This document shows, one piece after another, positions 1-7,752 of a stretch of 18,507 bases of DNA. Position 1 is the first letter of the stretch. Every line of letters begins with the position of its first letter. The translations under genes and the position numbers were made by a program. The notes under the pieces were generated by a model. The model saw only the letters and a program-made list of their open reading frames with translations. It was not told the origin of the DNA and did not search any database. Origin of the DNA: Blastocladiella britannica (lineage: Eukaryota > Blastocladiomycota > Blastocladiomycetes > Blastocladiales > Blastocladiaceae); NCBI GenBank assembly GCA_025349905.2, contig MU624891.1, positions 1 through 18,507 of the forward strand, written 5' to 3'.

Positions 1-807
1 CTCAATCTCTCGCAAGGATTCGACCGCATGCTCAACAACGAGGACCGGCGACACTTTATGGTCCTGATCCGCATCTACTCGCGGCAGTGGCTCAGCGTCG
101 ACTTCACGATCCCTGACGACACCTCCATTCGATCGACTCGCGGAGCGCTCATGGATTCCCAGATGTATCATGCGTTGCTTTCGAATGACCCTGGCGGTCT
201 TTCGTACCAATTCCCGGAATTGACGGTCCAGCCGCGAGATTGCGCCCGTAACCCAAGCTTGTGCCATGGAATCGTTGAAATGCCCGAAATTGGATATAAT
301 TACGCTGTACGTCAGATAAGAGATGGATCTCATTGCCCAGTGACACTCACTGCAACCTATTCACAGCTTGCAGGCCAACCGATGAACGCCGAAATATCGC
401 AATTCTTTGACATGGCAACGCTCGTGTGCAATTACATGGCCACGTCCAATAACGGCCGATTCGACCCGATTGCCGAGCAAACGTTTGACCTCACGGATGT
501 GATCTCGAGCGATATCGAGTACCGCGTGAATGATTTGGCGATGGCGATCATGAACAAGTTCATCACCGATATCCACGGCTCCACGAACACGGTGATCATC
601 ACGTTCGTTGCAACGCTACTCGTCTACTCTTGGTGCATGGCCATGCTCCTTGGCGTGATCTTGCGACGGCTGAATAAAGAAGCGCACGCGACCGCTACTC
701 TGCTGTACATGGTCCCGCCAGCCGCGCACAAGGACGTTGTCGGCCTTGCTGCGTTCCTTGATTCGGGAGGAGCACTGATGCGAGCTCATGTACCGGAAGA
801 TCAGTGA
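1..807 (+). CDS. C-terminal part of a large membrane protein, possibly TmcB-like (5' end outside window)
   Basis: The reading frame is open from base 1 to the TGA at 805-807, so the start lies upstream; the first ATG, at 28, is internal to a longer protein. The visible part is a long segment, probably extracytoplasmic, with scattered cysteines. One hydrophobic helix follows near the end (NTVIITFVATLLVYSWCMAM, then LLGVILRR), and then a short tail with LLYMVPPAAHKDVVGLAAFL. A long loop, one last membrane helix and a short tail carrying an LxxLP-like motif recall the TmcB (tiny macrocysts B) type proteins of zoosporic fungi and slime moulds, but this is from memory of the layout, not an alignment. 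No intron is needed in the visible part. Its stop lies 37 bp from the stop of convergent MSH5. I am sure it is coding; the family assignment is weak. Confidence 0.7.
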   Translation, partial: LNLSQGFDRMLNNEDRRHFMVLIRIYSRQWLSVDFTIPDDTSIRSTRGALMDSQMYHALLSNDPGGLSYQFPELTVQPRDCARNPSLCHGIVEMPEIGYNYAVRQIRDGSHCPVTLTATYSQLAGQPMNAEISQFFDMATLVCNYMATSNNGRFDPIAEQTFDLTDVISSDIEYRVNDLAMAIMNKFITDIHGSTNTVIITFVATLLVYSWCMAMLLGVILRRLNKEAHATATLLYMVPPAAHKDVVGLAAFLDSGGALMRAHVPEDQ

Positions 808-844
808 ATTTTTGGAGAGTACAAATACATATATATACTTAACC
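808..844. other. Convergent 3' intergenic gap between the membrane-protein gene and MSH5
   Basis: Only 37 bp separate two convergent stop codons. The stretch is AT-rich (an ACAAATACATATATATACTT run), which could serve polyadenylation on both strands. Each 3' UTR must therefore run into the opposite gene, giving antisense overlap of transcripts. No classical AATAAA hexamer is seen here. Confidence 0.5.
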
Positions 845-3800
845 TCAGTTTCCGTCTTTGAAAAATCGAGTCCCCGGCCATCCACGCGTCTGGCCGTATA
901 CCTCCATGACCCGCTCGGCCGCCGCCTCTGCAGAGCCGTAGTCGCGGATCGAGTTGGGGGAACAGGTGAAGCGCTTGACCAATTGGAGCAATGCCTTCTC
1001 GGGCTCGGGACGGTACGGCGATTGTTGAATGTAGGGTTCCTCGTCGCGGATTGCCTTTTCCGCGTCCATAGCTTCCAAAATGAATGTAAATGAGATATAC
1101 GACGGTCAAATCGCGAAAATATAAAAAAAGACGGACCTCGGTTCAAAATACTCGATGGTATCCCCGCAGCCCTTGCACACTGTAGCGCAAGTGATCCATC
1201 CGCTCGACCCGCCACCGTTTGGTAAAGGCACACGGGCACTTCATTCCCGCCTCCATTCAGCACTCGCATGCTGAGCAGCTCCATCTCGATGCCAGCACAC
1301 AATATCTCTTGCTCAAAGAGACCTTTGGATAATCTGAGAAGTGAATGTGCCGTCCAAAAAAAATAGACAATTGAAGCTTCAACATACCATGAAAGTGTGT
1401 CGCAACAAGTGTCAACGGTGCGTCAGGACCTCGGCATGCCAAGTATTCAATGCACGCCGCAAACATGCCCATTCCGTCTGGAGCGCAAGTCCCTTTGCCA
1501 AACTCATCAATGACGATCAGCGAATCGCGTGTGGCCCGGCGCAATATATAGCTCATTTGCTCCAGCTCGATCAGAAACGCGGACTGGGCAATGCTGGCGG
1601 ACTCGTGGGATGTGATGCGCATCAGCACGCCATCCGTAAGTGGAATTGTGGCGCCCGCGTCGGTCGGAACATAGCTTCCAATGTGCGCCATGACGACAAT
1701 GAGCGCTGCGGTGTGAAGAAGGGCGCTTTTGCCACTCGCATTTGGCCCAGTCAAGCTGGTTTATTTTGTCATTGTTAGCTTTCCTGATACATAAAAAACA
1801 AGAATAAATGCAGCGAACATGGCCAGACGCGGGGCAGTTGCATCCGGTTTGGTACTGCCAAGCGAAATGTCGTTGGGAATATAGGTCTCCCCAGCATATG
1901 CGATGACGTGCTCGAGGAGCGGGTGCCGGGCCTGCGGGAGATAAAGCGGCGATCCGGGTTCCACGATCGTCGGCATCGAGTATCCGTACTGTTCTGCGAC
2001 CTCGGCAAGCGCCAGATGGGCATCCAGTGTCGCTAGGTGTTCGTCCAGCACGCGCAATACAGGCTCCAGGTGCCGCATCGCTTCTCGCAGCTCGAATACA
2101 AGCTCGATCTCGCGGTCAACGATCATTCCAAATAAATCTCCAAGCTCAATGTCAAGGTCACGGAGCAAGGGGCCCTTGAAGTAGACGTTAGAGGAGGTTG
2201 CGAAAGCGAGTTCGAGTCCAGGAATTGCAAATGGAGTCAAAAAATCTCGGGACGATGACGACTGCTGCTGCGGTTGTTGTGGGTCCGAGGAGGCCGACAG
2301 TGTTGAAAGAGGTGTTGGCAGAGTGGATGCGTATTCAGCGAGGATATTCCGCGAAATGGCCGCCAAGTACCCGATCTGCGGAATGTACAGGCACAGGAGA
2401 TGCTCGGCAAGCGAGTCCGGGAGTCCCTGGCTGCACTCGGTTGCAAGGTCCCGCAGATACTCTGGAAGCGCGTCGTACTTTGTCTTGATATCGCCCAGAG
2501 CCGGGTCGATACCGGGCTTGATGACAACGCGGTTCTCGGCACGGGAACACTCCATATCGATGGGCGAAATGAGGTACAGTGCCTCGCGACAGGCCTCCAT
2601 ATATGTGTTTGCGCTTTCACCGACCAACTCGACCAGTTCGGGATCAAGCTGATCTGCTGTCGTGCCGGGCGCCGGCTGAAAATGGGCGAGGGCCTCGACG
2701 ATCTTGGCTGCCGCGTCGGCAGTGTCTTGGAGCGACCGCCAATGCGTGTGCGCTAGAATGGGCCTCGACAGTAGTGCAGTCATATCGCGCACGTGTACCA
2801 GTGAGCCACGGACCACCTGGACGGTAGCGCGATTTTGCGCGTGCAGCAGCGCCGAAACCGTTTGCAATCGTCGCTCAATCTTTTCCTGGTTATGCAGCGG
2901 GCAAGAGATCCAGCGCCGGAGGAGGGCACGGCCATGGCGCGTGCGCGTGTGATCGAGGAGCTCAAATACCCCGGACGGTGCTGCGTGCGCCTGCGTGCTG
3001 CCGCTGGACGTAAAAAGGCCAAGCGACTCCATTGCGGCAGGTTCCAGTTCCATGGTATCGGCCAGATTCAGCGGTGCCAGGCGGCAAACATGGAAGTTTC
3101 GTGCTCCCAAGGTAGGAGCGGTGGAGGCAGCAGTATCGAGTGGAAGGTGGAGATGGCGAGTCAGCCGCGCGTCGGTGTGGATGGACTCGAGTTCCGGGTC
3201 CGCTATACCAAATCGCGAAAGAAAAGTGTGTCGAGAGGCTGTTACATTTGCCGTGTCGTCGCTCGCTTCGCCAGGCTCGAGCGGCGCACCAATCGAGTCG
3301 CGCAAGGCAGAGAGGTACTCGCAGAGAGCGCTCGCGCTTGCGATGCAGGCTGGGATTTCTTCGGGCTGCGAGCCAGTTATTTCCGCCAACGTTGCCCGAG
3401 CAGACTGCATTGGATCCGCCATGATTGCCGAGGAAGTCGAGCGGCGATGTTGAATATTTACAACCTCTGTCAACACGCGAGTGCGAGCAAACGGGTTGCG
3501 GTAGTGCGCTTGCGGTCGAGGCTCGATGACCACTTGTGCCAAGTGGTTGCCCCGGTCGCGTTCCAGGAGAGCAAGCATCGTCGGTGGGGCCGTTGCTGAG
3601 ACGAGAATAACGGTCGGAGAGTGCTGGGCGGCCACTGCCAGGACCAGATCGTGGTAGGGAGCCGGGTCGGGGTCGTCGCGCGTTCCCAGAAAGAGAGTTC
3701 CATTGGACTGGTCTGGAGCATAGAGCGAGATGCCGAGGAGATCGTGATCGTAATGTACAGAGAGGATGGTGGTGGAAGTGTTTGCGTTGCCCGCTGTGGA

Positions 3801-3942
3801 GATCAGTGCTGTTCTTCCAAAAAAGGTGAGTTTTCCTTTCCCTCTTGGATTGAATGTATGCAATCGCACCTAAGCGTGAGGCAGGCCGTGCCGGATTGTT
3901 CACCCATGAGGAGGTGGGGCGGCTCGGGGTCGAGTTCATCAT
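845..3942 (-). CDS. MSH5: MutS homologue MSH5, meiotic crossover factor
   Basis: Model: complement(join(845..1071,1137..1322,1388..1755,1819..3793,3870..3942)), 942 aa; all four junctions keep frame. MSH5 pairs with MSH4 as a clamp that stabilises meiotic recombination intermediates and promotes crossovers; it does not repair mismatches. A poorly conserved N-terminus is followed by connector, lever and clamp regions (for example SLGLFTSSGSTQAH, ENRVVIKPGIDP, LYIPQIGYLAAI). The ATPase has Walker A GPNASGKS at about 686-693, signature SHESASIAQSAFLIEL at about 732-747 and Walker B/D-loop LIVIDEFGKGT at about 762-772. The IDEFGKGT form is typical of MSH5; MSH4 has IDELGRGT. The exon 2/3 junction rebuilds RLAILTGPNASGKS, as expected. 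Human MSH5 has 834 residues; the extra length includes a Gln/Ser-rich insert (DPQQPQQQSSSS) in the clamp region. The start is the first of two adjacent ATGs at 3942, with an in-frame TGA upstream at about 3970-3972. The short first exon is the least certain part. Confidence 0.9.
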
Positions 3943-4064
3943 GTCTCTGTCGCCGCTGTGTGCTGTCACTCAAAGAGAAACAAAAAAAAGAGACATTTAC
4001 ATTGGTGATTTGAGACATAACGCCTTTGGTCGTGGGTACTGCAAAAAAATTCACGCGGTGGTGG
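3943..4064 (-). promoter_or_regulatory. Upstream region of MSH5 (122 bp)
   Basis: This is the only non-coding DNA between the stop of the unrecognised minus-strand gene (4065) and the MSH5 start (3942). On the minus strand it contains pyrimidine runs (CTCTTTTTTTT, GTTTCTCTTT) about 25-50 bp before the start and no TATA box that I can see. Promoter assignment is by position only. Confidence 0.35.
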
Positions 4065-5084
4065 TCACATGTGGTATTGGGCGGCGAGAGCCTGCTTCAT
4101 GCTCCCAAGCGCCTGGAGAAACTGCGATTGCTGCGCAAGCGGAACCCGCCGCTCGGTATGGCGCATGTTGATGAACATGTACATCACGTTGAGAATGCTC
4201 TGGGTCGATGCTGGCTGCACCGCCCCGACGCCCGCGGCAGTAGTGGGGTGCGACGCTGTCACCACAGGCAGCAAACACCCGACGGATGCAGGCGTCCACC
4301 CAAATTGCAAGCTGGCAAATGCGGCCTTGATGGCATCGATCGCGACCATGTCGTGCTCGGGAAAGGGCGGCTGGTGGACGGTCTCAGTAGCAAAAAAGGT
4401 GCAATCAAGGACATGGACCGCCGCGAGGGCAAACGACAAGTCATCTTCAAAGTGAATCACCATGGAAACGAGACTGGCAAAGCAAGTGTCGACATAGGGC
4501 ACGTGTTCCCGTGCCGCAAGCAAGTCGTAGCATAGAATGTGCCGCAATTCTATGAGGGCCGCATGGACCGCGTGAAGCGCCAGGGGCTGGACCGGGTCGA
4601 GCACCGGCAGAGTGCAGCGCGCAATCAGCTCGGGTAGCGGCAGTTGAGGGTCGAGGGGCGAGCGGAGGGGCACTAACGAAATCAAGCGCATAGGATGCTC
4701 GAAAAGGACGCGTGAGTCCACCGGGTTCTCGTCCGCGGCTGCCACGACCGCCTGCAGAGAGATTTCGACCAGCGCAATCCAAGCAAACAGTGCCAATCGC
4801 GGCTGGGCACCTGCTGCGGCAAGGAGGGTATGTAGCTCCCGGAGAAACAGTTGGTAGCGGTCAGTGTGCGAGAATCGCACCGCGGGGACCTTTTCTTCGG
4901 TCAAGCGTGGGCGCTGGAGGACACGGCGCTTTGTCACGGCAGCATAGTGACCGCTTGCAGGGACATCCAGGTCCGCCAGCGGCCGCTTGTAACTGGGTGG
5001 TGGTTTTTATTGAGTACGTGTTATAACTTGAGATTTATTGAGTCAAGCGGACCTGGTTCGTGTGGACGGCTGCTCTTGAATCAT
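4065..5084 (-). CDS. Unrecognised protein, 319 aa, helical
   Basis: Model: complement(join(4065..4992,5053..5084)). The long frame has no ATG between its upstream in-frame TAA (about 5009) and the body. A 32-nt first exon (MIQEQPSTRT) spliced over a 60-bp intron (donor GTCCGC, acceptor CACCCAG) supplies a start and keeps phase through a shared Ser codon. The protein opens with a basic stretch (SYKRPLADLD, TKRRVLQRPRL). The rest is rich in Leu and Ala and looks alpha-helical, with no signal peptide or obvious membrane span. Near the end is a conserved-looking STQSILNVMYMFINMRHTER. C-ending codon bias and an uninterrupted frame argue that it is real. I recognise no family; a HEAT-like or cyclin-like helical fold is possible but unsupported. 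It lies between the lipase (85 bp upstream) and MSH5 (122 bp downstream), all in the same direction. Confidence 0.75.
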
Positions 5085-5169
5085 TGCGCAATTTCGCTGG
5101 AAAATCCCAAGTCACCCAAAATGAAAGAGTGAACAAAAAATGACGAGTGAGAACTCGCGAGGTTTGTAT
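5085..5169 (-). promoter_or_regulatory. 85-bp gap: lipase 3' end and upstream region of the 319-aa gene
   Basis: This gap must hold both the lipase polyadenylation site and the start region of the next minus-strand gene. On the minus strand the lipase stop (TAA at 5172-5170) is followed by ATACAAACCTCGCGAG, and a T-rich run (CATTTTTTGTTCACTC) lies about 50 bp before the next ATG. No recognised operator is visible. Confidence 0.3.
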
Positions 5170-7610
5170 TTAATAAGCATATTTCTGCAAGGCCAGCGAG
5201 TAGTCTGAGGGCATATGGTCGTTCACGTAAAACGGCAGCAGGACGCGGTAAATGAAGCGCAGGAACGACTCATTGCGACTGTAGGGGTAAACAACATTGT
5301 GAGACAAGTCCACACATTCAAAAGTAAAAGCAAAACACGTACAGCTGGAAAATCACCGTGGGCGAGAGCAAGCCAGATGGGGAAATGAAATTGACGGGGC
5401 GAGTGATCGTTCCCGGTGGGCGAAACACCATCTTTCCCAGGGGCGAGAGCGTCACGAGGTGGCCGGGAAGCTCGGCGTACGGATCAATCGGCGGGACACT
5501 GTGGAAAAAGGAAAGGTTCATGAGCAGGGATTTGTGCACAAAATACAAAAGGTGACGGTACCGAGGCACGATATCCTTGTTGTAAACGATGCGGAACATG
5601 GCGTCGTATTTACTTTCCAGGAATCGCTGGAAACCATCATCGCCGACGCGCGGGGACCCAAATGTGTACAGTCCATCAAAGAACTCGAGGAAGGCAGACT
5701 CGCGTTCCGTCAGCTTGGCCAAAAACACATGTGCAATGGCGCCGCCGAGCGAGTGACCGCTATTTAGCAAATGCAATAGGGTGCGGCGATTGAGTAACGA
5801 ATACCAAGGAAGAAATGTTAAATAAAAACATACGTCACGTAGAGACGGATTGGACCCGTCAGGTCGTCCTCGTCGCTGTCCGAGCTGCTTCCATGGCCAC
5901 TTGAGCTGTCGCTGTCGTCGTGACTCACGTCCACATCAGAGTCGCCAATCGCTTCAGGACCAGTTGCCAGTGCGTCCTCGTCACGGTGACGGAAAATGAC
6001 TACATCATCGCCATCCTCGCTGCTGTTGGTGCCGTCCGAGATTGCAGGCTTGTCGCCGGCATCAGTGTGGCTTCCGACGCTGGCAATGGTGCCGGCAGAC
6101 CATGCACGGGGACGCACATCAGTAGAGCGTTCGGCGAGTGCGCGATCGTGACTGGACACGACGCCGCCCAGGGACTCGCGCACGCGCAACACGCTCACTG
6201 CATGGGCAATACCCCGGTGGGCTTGCACGTACGCCGACTCGTCGCGGTTGTCAATGTGCGTGAACCGCTCAATTGGGTCGTTGATGTACTTGGCAATTTG
6301 GCGCAGCAAAAGCTCCCCGACAGTCGCAAGTGCGCGCACCGAGGAGATGACAACGGACGTGAGCGAGTGCGTGTGCAGTTCGAGTTTGATTGTGCGGGAC
6401 TGTCGAGATGACGTGAGTGTCCGCGTCGAAATGGAGTAGCGGCGATTGCCGTTGACGGAGCCGGCGTGGCGCGGCGGACCGGTCGGCGGCGATCCCACGT
6501 CAAATGGCACGAGATCGGGGTCGTCCTCGTTGAACGACTCGACAGGGCCGAGGGCCTCGAGGAATCCTCTTTTTTTTTCAAACAAGCTTTAGTATAGCGC
6601 CGCGCTCAAAGAATAATAAAAAAATTGACGCACTCGTGCACATTGCCAAGGTCCGAATCCGAAAATGGCTCGGCAGCGGGTGCCATGGTATGCCGAATAT
6701 CAGTGATAATATTGGCGGCATTGAGAGGCTTGGTGCCGCGGAAGACGACAATAATGGTCCGGCCCTTGGCAACCACATACCCGGCAGTATTGCGATAGTG
6801 GACTGTGGACCATTATTCAGTCAGTGACTTGAGCTAAATAAGAGAAAGAAAAAAAGACAGGAAAAACATACTAGGAGTAAATGTCTCGAGGTCAAACCCG
6901 GCCGCTTCGAGCTCGTGCCGCATGACAACAAGATCCTCGTAGGCCAGCTTGGCAGCAACCGAGAGCGAGTAGGCAGTCTTGGGGCGGAATGGGATTCCCT
7001 GAGCGCGCAGCAGCTGCTCCGAGGTGAGGGCATCGTCGGCATCGGCCCCAGTGGAGGTAGGCGCCGGCAAATCAAGATCCGCATCGACCGTGTCGGAAAA
7101 GATGCCCGCGGGCTGGAAGCTCGGGTCGGCGGCATTCACAAGCGAAAACGCGGTGTCGGTAGCGACATGACGCCCCGCTAGCTTGCCAAGAGCATGACGC
7201 AGCACGCGGTCAGCCAGTACCAGGCCCGAGAACCAAGAGAAGAAGGTCATCTTCAACAAAGCGGTGGCGGCAAAAGCCAAGGGCCGCGATTGCGCGACCC
7301 AGCGGGCGAGGGGTGTGGCAATCGAAGACGCAGCCAACAGCAGGCGCACAATAGCATCCAGCGAGTGAGCGACGCGTCGGTGTATGGCAAAGCCAGAGAC
7401 GACCAGCCCAGCGCCGAGGGGAATAGACACTGCCAGGCCAGTCGCCAGCAGAGCAGGCAGCAGCAGGCCGGACCAAATGAGGAGAGGGACGGCGATAAGC
7501 GACGCCACCCATCCGAGGGCCATAGCGGCGAGCGTCGGAGCCGAGACGAGCGAGCGCGATGCGGATGCCGGGGGCGGCGGGCCGTGGCGCACGTGGATTT
7601 GGGGCGACAT
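5170..7610 (-). CDS. Membrane-anchored class 3 (alpha/beta-hydrolase) lipase
   Basis: Model: complement(join(5170..5278,5343..5759,5834..6568,6634..6802,6872..7610)), 722 aa. Class 3 lipases hydrolyse acylglycerols through a Ser-Asp-His triad. Splicing rebuilds each core motif: HYRNTAGYVVAKGR then VVFRGT, GNVHEGFLEAL, and LYVTGHSLGGA with nucleophile Ser551. The likely catalytic Asp is Asp610 in NKDIVPR and the His is His708 in VNDHMPSDY. The N-terminal 140 residues are strongly hydrophobic (spans near 27-50, 53-76 and 112-134), so the enzyme is probably held in a membrane, followed by the usual AYSLSVAAKLAYEDL segment. About 245 residues separate GFLEAL from GHSLGG, where this family usually has a few dozen. 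The insertion ends in an acidic Ser/Asp run (DSDSSSGHGSSSDSDEDD). Physiological substrate is unknown; a role in triacylglycerol, diacylglycerol or phospholipid turnover is equally possible. The gene diverges from CHL1 across 142 bp. Confidence 0.9.
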
Positions 7611-7752
7611 ATATTTGGGTATTTTCTTTATTGTCTATATAGCTGACTGGACCCTTGGTGTGTCGTCGCCGGTGGGCTCGCAGTTGGTCGCTGCAAAGAG
7701 AAGAGGAACACCACAGCCTTGAGACAAGTCTTGAGAGCGTGGCTGACAGGTG
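7611..7752. promoter_or_regulatory. Shared divergent promoter region, lipase / CHL1
   Basis: Two divergent ATGs (lipase at 7610 minus, CHL1 at 7753 plus) are 142 bp apart, so both genes must use this interval or signals inside the neighbour. An AT-rich block lies at about 7611-7642 (containing CTATATAG). A direct repeat of CTTGAGA at 7718-7724 and 7730-7736 flanks an AGACAAGTCT inverted repeat, about 20-35 bp before the CHL1 start. These could be protein sites; no known factor is assigned. Confidence 0.5.

Noticed and set aside
616..1302. Long minus-strand frame of 228 codons
   Set aside because: Only its first part is real (MSH5 exon 4, 1322-1137). It reads through a donor GTCCGT at 1136 and then runs antisense to the plus-strand membrane protein.
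845..3942. MSH4 or a mitochondrial or repair MutS instead of MSH5
   Set aside because: The IDEFGKGT box, SHESASIAQSAFLIEL signature and C-terminal AGRADGSLALQCARAAGIP fit MSH5; no mismatch-binding FxE motif was seen.
2962..3969. 335-codon minus-strand frame inside MSH5
   Set aside because: Only its start (MMNSTPSRP) is used as MSH5 exon 1; the rest is an out-of-frame shadow of exon 2, which carries the conserved MSH5 sequence.
3966..4018. Alternative MSH5 start at ATG 4018 with a 38-bp intron
   Set aside because: The intron would be far shorter than all others and the frame does not lead into exon 2; the two ATGs at 3942/3939 give a 76-bp phase-correct intron.
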